Shown here: positions 1 through 10,662 of the stretch, one piece after another
Layout of the letters: each line of letters begins with the position of its first letter
How positions within the stretch are numbered: the first letter of the stretch is position 1
Assembly (NCBI GenBank): GCA_019914945.1
Contig: JAAWWQ010000019.1
Coordinates: forward strand, 1 to 64,000
Origin: Typha latifolia
Lineage: Eukaryota; Streptophyta; Magnoliopsida; Poales; Typhaceae
Length of the DNA: 64,000 bases
Direction: 5' to 3'
Notes under the pieces: model-generated
Told to the model about the DNA's origin: nothing
Database searches by the model: none
What the model saw: the letters and a program-made list of their open reading frames with translations, nothing else
Translations under genes and position numbers: made by a program

Positions 1-188
1 ACAATATATTCTCTTCACCACGTTCACAACCCCGTTCACAAACCGCGTTCGAATTCACTCCACCCGCGTTCGAACGAGACTTACAGAAAACTTATTTTAA
101 TGGAAATTAAACACTAAAACATGAAATAAAAACACTCCTAAAGTGAATCAATGCTCGAGACGACGTCGGTGAAGTCCAAATCGTATCA
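1..188. repeat. Unassigned repeat with GCGTTCGAACG motifs
   Basis: No coding signal. The stretch carries GCGTTCGAA at 45-53 and GCGTTCGAACG at 66-76. Read on the minus strand, an A/T-rich lead followed by a TGTAAGTCTCGTTCGAACGCG-like segment resembles the start of the LTR of element G (15590-15620 and 47440-47465). It may be a diverged, opposite-strand relative of that LTR cut off by the window edge. The LTR-A homology begins only at about 189, so this is a separate repeat. Confidence 0.3.
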
Positions 189-873
189 GTATGACATATT
201 ATCTACTTTTCATTTATGTATTATTGAGGATACATTCATATACTCATTCATGACATGATGGTACTTTCTGATTCATATTATCCAGTACATGATTTACTCT
301 CTGTTTGGCATCACTAATTCGGGGTAAGGTCTATTCGCTGAGCTTTTTGCTCATGACTCTCTTTATTTTTTTTCTAACCCCCTCAGATATGTGGTACGTG
401 ATAGCGACTTGAGAAGATATTTTAGAGCAATGATGAGGTGAGCTATAGATGCGAGATGGTATAGATGATAGTTTATATAGAAATTGAGTTGTACTAGTAG
501 TTGATATTTGTACTCTTTTGTATTAAACGATGATTTGTATAATACAGGTCGAATCATAGTGTACTCTTGTATTAGTTATTTTAGTTGTATCTTGATGGTT
601 TGTTGTGGCCTGTGTGGGTCCTGCCAGATTATGTAGCGGTCTAGTGTATATTATTGTGGACTTGGATATTCATATGTTAACAAGTTTATTTGGTTTATAG
701 TATGATGTATTTGGTGATGGATTATGTGATCATGGATAGGTTAACAGGTTTTATTTGATGATGTCATAGGAAAGTATTTGTGTGTGACGGGCCCCGCCCG
801 ACCTGTCGCGTGCGTCGTGCGTGCCGTGTGGGTGCGTGGGCGTGCACGTGCCGTGCCGGGCGGGGGCGTTACA
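189..873 (+). mobile_element. LTR-A, 3' end fragment
   Basis: This is the last 685 bp of a long non-coding LTR. It matches the end of the inner solo LTR at 51810-52396 and, in reverse, 34330-35050. Shared landmarks are ACATATTATCTAC, the GATGAGGTGAGCTATAGATG stretch, TTGTGGCCTGTGTGGG and the final GGGGCGTTACA. GTTACA at 868-873 is the expected LTR terminus (TG...CA with TGTAAC/GTTACA inverted ends). The 5' part is missing because different sequence abuts at 188. No target-site duplication can be tested. An antisense open frame at 363-557 recurs in other copies but has no recognisable domain. Confidence 0.75.
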
Positions 874-988
874 GGTCAAGTCCAATTTTAATTTTTTTCC
901 CTTCGATGAACAGTTAATCAGTCAGTCAGTTGGTTGAACCAGACCCAAAATGGTGCATCCCTTCATAGTGTAAGTGTTAATTAGTTTC
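874..988. other. Left flank of the copia element, with a small local duplication
   Basis: Short A/T-rich non-coding flank ending in GTTTC (984-988), the left target-site duplication of the copia element. CAGACCCAAAATGGTGCATCC occurs here (about 942-962) and again at the start of the copia 5' LTR (about 988-1008), so about 45 bp was duplicated locally. The matching right flank (12770 onward) is gypsy-3 coding sequence. I could not read convincing gypsy-3 coding sequence on this left side. Confidence 0.4.
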
Positions 989-1394
989 AGACCCAAAATG
1001 GTGCATCCATTCGATGACCTTTTGCATCTTTTCATCAAACCTATTTATAGAAGCTGTTAGTCTGCATAATTTAATACTGAATTGGTTCATTCCTTCTAGA
1101 GTCGAGTCTTAAGTTTGAGTCTGCATTTGAGAGAGAGCACAGCACGGTTCAGGTTTAACAAGACATTCAAAAGTTGCTTCATTTTGAGTGCAAGGCAGTC
1201 GTTGTATCCTGGGAGACCGACGTCCACTATTCTAGAAGCAATTGGTGGAGGGCTAATTGGTCTTAAGGAGATAGTGTCCAACACTAGACTCGACTATTCA
1301 GAATTTTATATTCTGTAATCTGTAAGTTTATTTAATTTATTTATTTTGATCAGATTTTTTGTGACTCTTTGGAATCAGAATTTTACCGCCAACA
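989..1394 (+). repeat. Copia 5' LTR
   Basis: This is about 406 bp and matches the 3' LTR at 12349-12764 through shared blocks such as TTCATTCCTTCTAGAGTCG, the CAGCACGGTT stretch and the ACCGCCAACA end. It ends in CCAACA, the complement of the TGTTGG that opens the 3' LTR. Its own first bases have decayed (AGACCCAAAATGG against TGTTGGCGAAATGG), so the start is set by the adjoining GTTTC duplication. Confidence 0.75.
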
Positions 1395-1479
1395 ATCTTA
1401 AGACCAATTCTTTGGTTGTTACTCTGATTCCAATTAGTGTTCTTTTCTTCTGATCATTTTTCTTTCACTCTTTTAGATG

Positions 1480-1775
1480 GCTAAAATAGTAAAGAGTACT
1501 ATTTCCCCTATTACTGCTCCTACAGTACCTATAGTTAAGGAGAAAAGCCTGAGAAGTTCAGTGGTGCAGAATATAAGAGATGGCAACAGAAAATGCTCTT
1601 TTATCTGACCACCTTGAATTTGGCTAAATTCTTACATATGTGCCTAAATTCCAAAAGGAGGGAACTAATAGGCAAGTAGTTGCTACAGTGGATGCGTGGA
1701 AGCATGCCGACTTCCTTTGCCGAAATTATATTCTGGACTGGACAACTCTTTGTATAACGTGTATAGTTCAGTAAA
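1480..1775 (+). pseudogene. Copia gag, N-terminal part
   Basis: Translation from the ATG at about 1480 gives a copia-type Gag N-terminus, with the KRWQQKMLFYLTTLNLAKFL block followed by VVATVDAWKHADFLCRNYIL. Gag packages the element RNA in cytoplasmic particles. A frameshift lies near 1540, before the conserved block. The frame is cut at 1775 by the 2.7-kb insert and resumes at about 4521 with the [12 protein letters not shown] block. AAATA (1771-1775) is repeated at 4516-4520, and removing one copy plus the insert keeps the frame. No alternative host gene fits. Confidence 0.75.
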
Positions 1776-4515
1776 TATGAAACACCCAAACCTCCAAATA
1801 CACATATAAACCGCATAGGTAAATCCCCCCACGCGGTGCATCACATGACCAGTCAGTAAAAGGATTTCACAAGGCACACAACAGCACAAATTCACCATAA
1901 ATAAACTCAACCATAAGAGTCTGAATACAAGTTCCACAGGCCACAACAAGCGTTCTAAATACACATCCAAAATACAATGCTAAAGTCCAAAATTCATCGT
2001 CAATCATAACACCCTCGTAGGGGCTTAATACAACTAATAGATATACTGAAATAAAAAGGCCAAAACAAGCGTTCTAGCTCTGAAATAATGCCACTAAGAT
2101 GTAGTGAGCTTACAGCCTAGCGAGTAGGATCCATACAACCTAAAATAATGAAATCACATGTGCATATCCAAAGTATGCCTATATTTGCTAGCAATAACAA
2201 TATGTTTGTTGAAATGACTTACCATGAGTTACTAAATTAATGTAATCGATAAAAATTACCAGTCACTAACCTAGAACATGCTAGTTACTAAATGTATCAA
2301 GATAAGTCTACACAGATATCATGCTTGATGCAATTTCATACAAATCCCAATCATAGTGTTTACATATTATGCATGGCAATAAAAGAGTAATTTAGTCATC
2401 TCATGCCCACCGAGACATTAATCATACTTATCATAGCTCACCGAGCTATTCACAACACAGGGTAAATACTCTCAAGAAAATCATCCATTACATAACCATC
2501 CATCATCTCATACATCGAGGGGGGATATATACAGATCTAGTGGTAATACCATCTACACGTGTATGGCGACACTATATGTGACCGGTTGTCTATGGCCATC
2601 AGACTAATGACACCAGTTGTAAGCCCATATCTCACTCTCTCTAAATCATCATTACCCTCAGTGGGAGAATCGGGAGCACTCGGCTCATCAACGGATGCCC
2701 TGACCCTGCGTTGTCGGTACCGCTAGAGATATATCCCTGCCTCACAATCATGTTCTTCTATCATTATAATCTAGTCCTGACTATGCAGTATAATTACCTG
2801 AACGCCACACAGGCTCCCGACCTCAAGTGTAGGCCGCTAATAGTATAGTCATATAAAATACACTCTATCCTTAACCCTGGGCTGAGTGAGTAAGGGCACT
2901 GTCTAGTCAAAACTTGACTACTAATGATTGGTGAAAGTGGTGTAGTGTCCGTGAGTGTATAAGTCATGTCATAGTCATCATGATCATTACATTCTATATT
3001 CACAACAAATATTTATGCCAGAGTTTATCATACTGGATACATGTAGAGCATCGTTACACTAATGTCTGTGCTAACACTAACATTCTCATAATATCATGAT
3101 GAGTAAGTTATCAATAATTGCACATGTCAAGATATATCATGGTACACTAGATGCATGGATTAATACTGACATTTCCTATAGTGACATGAAAGGTATAATA
3201 ATTGAACTACATTATTCTAGACTTGTGTAAACTCTACTTGCCTAGGGGGGTCTCCACAGTACACTAAATCTCCTCAGCTAGCCGGCTCCTCCGGAATCCC
3301 CAAATCCTCCTCACGCAGTGTTCCAATTAATTCACGCAAATAAAGCCATACGTAAGATTAACGAACTAATAGAATTAATTATCTTATTAGAGAATTTATG
3401 TTTAGGCATATACATGAGTCAAGGGTCTCCTAGGATGAGTCTTATGTTATCCTAAAGTTCACATGATAATAAATTGTTATTATGGGGGTTATTCTAATTA
3501 ATCAAGTGGAAATAGATAAACGGGGTTACAGGGTCCAAATGGCCCCAAATGGGACCTCACCCAATAGGCAAGGGGGCCTTGGTGAGCTGCAGTCCAACTG
3601 TAGCCCACAAGGTTGCATGAGGTGGGCTGGGGGTTCCAACCACAGCCCACCAAGGCTGGCTGTGGACTGCATTCCAACCGCAGCCCACCAAGGGTCGGAT
3701 TGGTGGGCTGCAGCCCGCAGCCCACCAAGGGTCGGATTGGTGGGCTGCAGCCCGCAGCCCACCAAGGGTCGGATTGGTGGGCTGCAGCCCGCAGCCCACC
3801 AAGATTGAGTTAGTGGGCTATGGTCTGCAGCCCACCAAAATTGGCATAGTGGGCTACGGTCCAGCACAACCCACTAAGGGGGTATGGGTGGGGGTTTGTT
3901 TAACCCGCACCCTCCTACACCACCTCCTTCCGAGGGAAGGAGACCGAGGGTAAAAAGGGAGGAGGCCCACGAGGTTGCGGGTCGGCAACGCAGCCTCAAG
4001 GCCGGCGACGCAGCACAAGGCTGGCAGTATGGCCACAAGACCAGTGGGTAGGTAGGGGGAAAAAAAGAAAGAGGGGAAGAAAAGAAAGAGGGGAGGAGGG
4101 GGGCCCGACGGCGATGGGCCGCACTCCATGCGGCCATGGAGGTGCCTTCTCTCTTCAATAAGGGCCTGAATCCCAGAGAGGGTTTCTCTCCCTCCACCGG
4201 AGCTTCTCGGATTGGCGGCTAGCAGCTAGACGCGAGGTCGTTGGCCGCCGTGGACTCCGATAACGGTTACACTACTGAAATATATGGCGGGGGTAGGAGG
4301 GCTTACCGAGGAGGGGTTGGTCGGTAGGCTCGACAGCTCTAGGTCTGAGGCTTCGGCGGCTCCGACGTCAGCAACCCGAGGGCGGGAAGAGTGAAGGAGA
4401 GTTGGCAAGGTGGAGAAAATGGTGGAGGGGGGGGGGGGTGGGGAGGGTGGCGTGGGAAGAGGAAGAAGGAGAAGAGAGGACGGGGGGTGGCAGGCTCTGT
4501 GAGGGGGAAATAGGG
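1776..4515 (-). mobile_element. LTR-like non-coding insert within copia gag
   Basis: A 2740-bp non-coding unit flanked by AAATA on both sides (1771-1775 and 4516-4520). Read on the minus strand it has the layout of LTR-A: a C/T- and G/C-rich first kilobase (4515 down to about 3500), an A/T-rich middle, a GGCCTGTGG-type motif and a GGGTGTTTCA end (complement of TGAAACACCC at 1776). That favours a solo LTR of a family related to LTR-A, in minus orientation. The opposite end reads GGGGAAATAGGG and does not give the expected TG, so that terminus is decayed or the element type is different. No pol or gag traces were found inside. Confidence 0.6.
3681..3803. repeat. 37-bp minisatellite with inverted halves
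   Basis: Three full copies and a partial copy of a 37-bp unit that opens with CAGCCCACCA and carries TGGTGGGCTG, its exact reverse complement, 10 bases further on. Each unit can therefore fold into a 10-bp stem. Degenerate units continue on both sides (about 3590-3680 and 3804-3880). It lies in the G/C-rich half of the LTR-like insert. The open frames seen across it on both strands result from the repeat and are not genes. Confidence 0.85.
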
Positions 4516-5650
4516 AAATAAAAAAATGTCTAAGGAAATATGGGAATCTTTAGACAAGAAGTACAAGATAAAAGATGCCGGTGCAAATAAATTTGTAGTC
4601 GGTAAATTTCTTGAGTAAAAGATGGTTGACAATAAACCAATGATTAACCAGGTGCAAGATCTTCAACTGATAATTCATGAGATTCATGCTGAAGGGATGG
4701 TGATTAATGAATCATTCCAAGTGGCGGCAATTATAGAAAAACTGCCACCGACTTGGAGGGATTTCAAAAATTACCTAAAACACAAGCTCAAGGAAATGAC
4801 ACTTGAAGAACTTATTGTCAAATTGAGGATTGAAAAAGACAATCGTACTACTGAAAAGAAAATTGGAAGTCAATACATGTCAAAGGCAAATGTTGTGGAG
4901 TCCACAAAGGACAAGAAAAGGAAGCATACCAACAAAGGCTCTAAAAGTGGCAATGCAAAGAAGTTCAAGGACAAATGTTACGTCTGTGACAATCAAGGGC
5001 ATCGTGCTCAATTCTGCCACTTGCGAGAAAAGAACTCAAAGAAGAAGTATGAAAGGAAGAAGCCACAAGCCAATGTAACTGAAGTGGGAAACCTTCCTTC
5101 TGATGTGGATGACATGCACCTCTCCGCTATTGTCTCGGAAGTAAACTTGATTGGTGGTAATCCTAAAGAATGGTGGGTAGACATTGGAGCTACTCGACAC
5201 ATTTGTGCCAATAGATGGATGTTTTCATCTTATCAAACTGCAACAGATGAAAAACTTTACATGGGCAATTCAGTAACTTCCAAGGTGGAAGGAATAGGGA
5301 AGGTCGTGTTAAAATTGACTTCAGGAAAAAAACTTACTCTTAATGAATGCATGTGCCCGACATTCGAAAAAAATCTGGTTTCAGGTTCATTATTGAGTAA
5401 GAAAGGTTTTAAATTGGTGTTTGAGTTTGATAAGTTTGTACTTATAAAAAATGGCATTTATGTTGGAAGGGGCTACTTATCAAATGGCCTCTTTAAGATG
5501 AATGTAATGACTGTAACTCCAAGAATAAATACAGAGGAATCTTCTTCTTACTTGCTTGAGTCTTGTGAAATTTGGCATGGTCGATTAGTACATGTTAATT
5601 ATGGTAATTTGCGTAGATTAATTAATCATAACATGTTGCTTTCAAATTGA
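4516..5650 (+). pseudogene. Copia gag C-terminal part and aspartic protease
   Basis: Gag resumes after the insert, with an in-frame TAA at 4616-4618 directly before the long open frame from 4622. That frame shows a UBN2-type gag block (HEIHAEGMVINESFQVAAII), a CCHC zinc knuckle (CYVCDNQGHRAQFCHL, about 4978-5025) and a retroviral-type aspartic protease at WWVDIGATRHICANRWMFSS. The catalytic D-T/S-G reads D-I-G, a probable loss of activity. A GAG-pre-integrase block ([19 protein letters not shown]) follows. The protease would cut the polyprotein during particle maturation. The frame ends at a TGA (5648-5650). This is the best-preserved frame of the element. Confidence 0.85.
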
Positions 5651-6743
5651 TTTAAATAAAAAATATGAAATATATGTTGAAGCCAAATTAGCTAAGACTT
5701 CGTTTAATTTCATTGAACGAAGTACAGAACCTCTAGAACTTATACATACCAATGTATGTGATTTGAAATTTGTTCAAACTAGAGGTGGAAAAAAGTATTG
5801 TATTACTTTTATTGACGATTGCACAAGATACTATTATGTGTATTTGCTAAGAAGCAAAGATGAGGCGTTAGAAATGTTTATACATTTCAAAATTGAGATC
5901 GAGAACCAATTTAGAAGTATTAAATTGCTAAGAAGTGATAGAGGTGGTGAATATGAGTCACCATTTGCACAAATATGTGCAGAAAATGGAATTATTCATC
6001 AAACAACGGCTCCTTACACTCCACAATAAAATGGTATTGCTGAATTTAATGGAACTCTGAAAGAGATGATGAATGCCATGTTAATAAGTTCTGGTTTACC
6101 CCAGAATTTGTGGGGGGAAGCTTTGCTTTCTGCAAATCACATTATCAACCGGTTACCCCATAAGAAATTGGATAAAACACATTATGAGTTATGGAAAGGT
6201 CGAGAACCTAGCTATAAATTCTTAAGAGTGTGGGCGTGCCTAACAAAGGTTGCAATTCGAGTTCCTAAAAGAACAAAATTTGGACCTAAAACTATTGATT
6301 GTATATTCATTGGTTATGCTCATAACAGTAGTGCATATCGATTCCTGGTTCACAAATCAGATAATTCTGAAGTACATGAGAATACAATTATTGAGTCTAG
6401 GAATGCATCATTCTTTGAGAATATATTTCCATATAAATCTACATCAGAAGTAAGTTCTCTTGAAAGAACTTATGAAAATAAGCAGGACCAAGAGTCCATG
6501 CAAGAAGGAAATGATAATGAACCTAGACGAAGTAAGAGGGCAAGGACTTCTACGTCTTTTGGTCCGGATTTTCTAACATATTTGTTAGAAAAAGAACCTC
6601 ATATTTATAAGGGAGCAATGTCTACTCCTGAAGCTCCTTTATGGAAAGAAGCGATTGATAGTGAAGTTGAATCTATTTTGCAAAATCATACCTGGGAATT
6701 GGTGGATCTTCCACTAGTGTGTAAACCTTTGGGTTACAAATAG
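5651..6743 (+). pseudogene. Copia integrase
   Basis: The catalytic core is read in two pieces. At 5763-6029 come the first aspartate region ([17 protein letters not shown]) and the second ([10 protein letters not shown]), up to [12 protein letters not shown] then stops the frame. It continues without a shift through NGIAEFNGTL, where the catalytic Glu is expected, and SANHIINRLPHKKLDKTHYE. The C-terminal GKGREP-type region and a basic linker (EPRRSKRARTS) reach 6743, where TAG ends the frame. The enzyme would join element cDNA to chromosomal DNA. The stops at 6027-6029 and 6741-6743 make it a pseudogene, with the D, D and E region still visible. Confidence 0.8.
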
Positions 6744-7622
6744 ATATTCAAAACGAAGATGAAAGCAGATGGTTCAATTGACAAATACAATGCAAGACTT
6801 ATAGTCAAAGGATATAGACTGACAGAGGGAATAGATTACTTTGATACATATTCACCTGTAACAAGAATAACGTCTATCCGATTAATAATTGCTCTTGCGG
6901 CATTATATAATCTGGAAATACATCAGATGGATGTGAAAACTGCATTCTTGAATGGTGAATTAAATGAAGAAATCTATATGGAACAACCCGAAGGGTTTGT
7001 GGCTCCAGGACAAGAGTGAAAGGTGTGCAAATTAGTTAATTCTCTTTATGGGCCTAAACAAGCACCTAAACAATGGCAGAAAAAATTTGATTTAGTTATG
7101 ATATAAAATGGTTTTCATATTAATGAATGTGATAAATGTGTTTATGTGAAATGCATTTCAGATAATTATGTCATTGTATGTCTATATGTGGATGACATGA
7201 TAATAACCGGTAGCAATATTAATGTTATTAAAGCTACCAAGAACATGTTGGCGAACAAGTTCGATATGAAAGATATGGGAGTTGCAGATGTGATTCTTAG
7301 TATAAAGATCACTAAGGCAACTGAAAGGTATGTTATATCTCAATCACATTATATTGAGAAATTACTTGATAAATTTGATAAAGATAATAACCATAAAGCC
7401 AGAACACCTGTAGATGTGAATCTTCATCTCACAAAGAATACAGGTGAATGTATATCTCAGTTAGAATATTCTCGGATAATAGGCAGTTTCATATACATCA
7501 TGAATTGCACTCGTCCGGACATTGTGTATTCCGTGAGTAAATTGAGTAGATATACAAGTAATCCAGGCAGTGATCACTGGAAGGCTATAGTTAGGGTACT
7601 CACCACTAACTATAAATTGCAC
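6744..7622 (+). pseudogene. Copia reverse transcriptase
   Basis: The RT domain runs from KADGSIDKYNARLIVKGY through FDTYSPVTRITSIRLIIALA and MDVKTAFLNGELNEEIYMEQ to the catalytic box [12 protein letters not shown] at about 7178-7213, so the YVDD motif is intact. Stops occur at 7017-7019 and about 7103. The thumb region includes [12 protein letters not shown] and [20 protein letters not shown]. It would copy element RNA into cDNA in the particle. Frameshift damage near 7600 breaks the link to RNase H. Confidence 0.85.
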
Positions 7623-8097
7623 TAGTCAAGATATCCAGCAGTACTTGAAGGGTACAATGATGCAAACTGGATTTCCAATACAAAAGATACCAAATCCACG
7701 AGCGGATATGTCTTTACACTTTGGAGGTGCATCTATTTCATGAAATCTTCTAAACAAACATGTATAGCTAGATCTACTATGGAATCTAAATTCATAGCAT
7801 TAGATAAGGCTGGAGAAGAAGCAGAATGGCTTCGAAATTTCTTAGAAGATATTCCTATGTGGCCAAAACCTGCGTCCGCAATTTGCATACATTGCGATAG
7901 TCAATCAGATGTATAACGGTAAGTCACGACATTTACGTCGTAGGCATAATACAGTGCGACAATTGATCTCAAATGGTATAATATCCATTAATTATGTGAA
8001 ATCAAAGGACAACATCGCGGATACATTAACTAATGGTTTAACAACAGATCAAGTATATTGTTCATCGAGGGGAATGGGTTTGAAGCCTACCACCTAG
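7623..8097 (+). pseudogene. Copia RNase H
   Basis: Read from about 7640, the frame gives a copia RNase H with [19 protein letters not shown], the [20 protein letters not shown] block and HCDSQSD, then a TAA at 7913-7915. After a break, RRRHNTVRQLI and VKSKDNIADTLTNGL follow to the stop at 8095-8097. The ADTLT segment is the usual end of copia pol. The domain would remove the RNA strand after first-strand synthesis. At least one stop and one shift are present. Confidence 0.8.
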
Positions 8098-8228
8098 AGT
8101 AACAACACAACGACAACCTAACCTAGTTGACTGGAGATCCCAAGATCTAGGTTCAAAGGGACAACCGAGTTGTGGGGGCGTTCTCTGAAATCACTAAGGA
8201 ATTAAATTTCCTACACCTTTCCTATGAT
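8098..8228 (+). other. Copia 3' non-coding sequence, left part
   Basis: Non-coding continuation after the pol stop. The copia sequence breaks at about 8229, where the minus-strand gypsy integrase begins, and resumes near 11975. I see no complete LTR of the inserted gypsy at either side, and no clear target-site duplication. Confidence 0.5.
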
Positions 8229-8729
8229 GATTTAGTCTTTCAGTTTGGCCATCATTTTGGGGATGAAGGTTTGTGGAGAAGAAGAGTTTTGACCCCAAGA
8301 GTTTGAACAACTCCGTCCAAAACCGACCCAAGAACCGAGGATCCCTATCGCTCACGATGTTTTGTGGAACTCCCCAAGACTTGGCCACATGCCTTAGGAA
8401 CAACCGAGCTGCTTCATCAGCGGTGCAATGCAGCGAAGCCGGTATAAAAGTCGCATACTTTGAGAACCGATCCACCACAACCAACACTAAGCCAATGTCC
8501 CCGACCTTTGGCAAGCTCAATATGAAGTCCATAGAAACACTTTCCCATGGCCGCTTTGGAACGGGGAGCGGTTCCAACAACCCATAAGGCTTCGCGCGCT
8601 CCACCTTGTCTTGTTTGCAAATGTGACAAGTGCGCACGTATTCTTCGACGTCGTCCCCCATCTTTGGCCAATAATATGCTCTTTCCACAAGAGCCAAGGT
8701 CCGATGTACGCCCGGATGACCTTGAGGGT
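8229..8729 (-). pseudogene. Gypsy-1 integrase, truncated
   Basis: The long minus-strand frame shows the end of the HHCC zinc-binding region (CHICKQDKVERAKPYGLLEP), the first catalytic Asp in SVSMDFILSLPKVGD, and the second Asp in NIVSDRDPRFLGRFWTELFK. The HPQNDGQTERLN block carries the position of the third acidic residue (Glu). The copia sequence then begins and adds a short unrelated tail. Three acidic residues are therefore visible, but the whole C-terminal DNA-binding part is missing. Confidence 0.85.
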
Positions 8730-9392
8730 CTAGCCTTCGTCTACAAGCTTCTTGAGGGTCTCCGCCATCGGATCACTTTGCATCATCTCGCGAATCTTCT
8801 TTAGAAGCGACGCTTGCACTTGGCTCATACTTTCATTCGCCACTGCTTTGAGAGTAGCAAGTTCAGCCTTGCGGCTTAAGTCATCGGCAACCTGATTGGT
8901 TCGACCTGGTTTGTATTCCAAAACCATATCAAATTCAGCCAAGAAGTCTTGCCATCTTGCTTGCTTTGGAGAGAGCTTCTTTTGAGTTTGGAAATAACTC
9001 AAGGCAACATTGTCACTCTTCACCACAAAGCTAGACCCAAGGAGATAATGCCTCCAAATACGAACGCAATGCACGACCGCTGTCATCTCCTTTTCATGCA
9101 CCGTATACCTCTGCTCCGTATCATTCAACTTGCGACTTTCATAAGCAACTCGACCTTCTTGCATAAGAACTCCTCTGATGGCATAATCTGAGGCATCCGT
9201 GTGAACTTCAAACGGAAGGGAGTAGTTTGGCAACCGCAACACGGGTTCCTCCATCACCGCTCTCTTCAAATCAGCAAAGGCTTCTTGACATTTGCTTGAC
9301 CACTCCCATGAGCGGTCCTTCTTTAACAAATCAGTTAGCAGCGCAGCCCTCCGCGAGTAGCTTGCAATGAACCGCCGATAATAGTTGACAAG
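8730..9392 (-). pseudogene. Gypsy-1 RNase H and connection domain
   Basis: An open minus-strand frame (8730-9329) reads the connection segment [20 protein letters not shown], then RNase H with the first Asp in [20 protein letters not shown], the Glu in [39 protein letters not shown] with the third acidic residue, and [17 protein letters not shown] at the end. Acidic positions look kept. A break at 9330-9392 separates it from RT. Confidence 0.85.
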
Positions 9393-10107
9393 TCACAAAA
9401 ATGAGCGAAGTTCTGTCACCTTCAAAGGGACTTGCCAATCATGAATGGCATGGACTTTCTCCTCGTCCATGCGAATGCGACCTCCGCCAACTTTGTGTCC
9501 AAGGAACATGATTTCCTCTTGTGCAAAGTAGCACTTCTCCTTCTTCACATAGAGGGAGTGGTCCCTTAACACCTTGAAGATGGCCTTGAGATGTTGGATG
9601 TGTTCTTCCAACGTCCTGCTATACACCACAATGTCGTCGAGGTAGACCACCACGAACTTGTCAAGGTATTCATGGAACAGCTGGTTCATGAGAGTAAAAA
9701 AGGTTGCAGGGGCATTCGTCAAGCCGAATGGCATCACCAAGAATTTGAATGGCCATAACGTGTCACACACGTTGTCTTTGCTTTATCACCTTCCGCAAGT
9801 CTAATTTGGAGAAGTACTGCGCTCCTCGAAGTTGATCAAACAAGTCCGCAATGAGAGGGATTGGGTACTTGTTCTTGATCGTCACTTTGTTCAAGGCGCG
9901 ATAGTCTATACATAGTCGTAGACTTCCATCATGCTTCTTTTGGAATAGCACCGGCGCCCCAAACGGTGCCTTTGAGCTGCGGATCAACCCGCCTTTAAGC
10001 AACTCGTCAAGTTGCTTCCGAAGTTCCACCAACTCCGAGGGAGACATGCGGTATGGTGCTCGGGCTGGAGGCTTTGCCCCTAGTTCCAATTCGATCTTGT
10101 GATCCAC
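9393..10107 (-). pseudogene. Gypsy-1 reverse transcriptase
   Basis: Two overlapping minus-strand frames make up the domain. At 10107-9763: [54 protein letters not shown] and YFSKLDLR. At 9770-9393: [20 protein letters not shown], then the catalytic KFVVVYLDDIVVYSRTLEEH (YLDD intact) and FLGHKVGGGRIRMDEEKV. A frameshift and a small deletion between the two, after SKLDLR, remove the expected GYHQIR segment. It would synthesise element cDNA. Confidence 0.88.
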
Positions 10108-10662
10108 CGCTCGCCGATGAGCAAGGTCTTTGGCAATTCGGGCGGCATCACATCCGAAACTCCTTCAAAACTCTTGTGACCCCGAGAGGAATTGGGCCAT
10201 TCTCCAAAGGATCCGCCTTCAAGCTTCAAGGCCGCCAAGAATGTTTGCTCACCCTTCTTGACACCCTTCTTCAGTTGAAGTGCTGAAAGTTGCTTTGTAT
10301 CCTTTGTCATTGTCTTCACTACCGGGACGACACAAGGGGACTCATCCCCCATCATGCAAAAATTCCATCCCAAGAATGACTTGGAAGTCATCTAAGGAAC
10401 CACCATGAAGTTTGGCCGTGCCTCTCCAAGACCCAACCGTAACATGCACATCCTTCGCTTGCCCGGCAATCGGTTGTGACTTCGAATTCACCGCCTTCAT
10501 TCGACTTGAGTCCTTCGAAAGGAGTAACCCAAGTCGTTGTGCTTTATGATCCGCTATGAAGTTGTGAGTGGCACCAATGCCAACCAACGCCTTCGTCGAC
10601 TTTCCATTGAGCTCAATGTCGATGAACATTAGCTCGTTTGGCCTTCGGTTCATTGAAGGCAA
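10108..10662 (-). pseudogene. Gypsy-1 aspartic protease and protease-RT linker
   Basis: The frame 10662-10342 shows ELMFIDIELNGKSTKALVGI followed by GATHNFI, a retropepsin fold in which the expected D-T/S-G triad reads V-G-I-G, so the catalytic Asp is lost. The flap and C-terminal part end at DDFQVILGMEFL. A frameshift near 10370 moves the linker (KGEQTFLAALKLEGG, EVPKT-like) into the frame 10391-10080. The domain would process the polyprotein. Confidence 0.8.

Noticed and set aside
3482..3867. Overlapping Trp/Pro-rich open frames on both strands
   Set aside because: Produced by the 37-bp minisatellite; no start context or domain.
4622..5650. A 342-codon open frame that might be a host gene
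   Set aside because: Zinc knuckle, protease and GAG-pre-integrase blocks show it is copia gag-protease, continuous with integrase and RT downstream.
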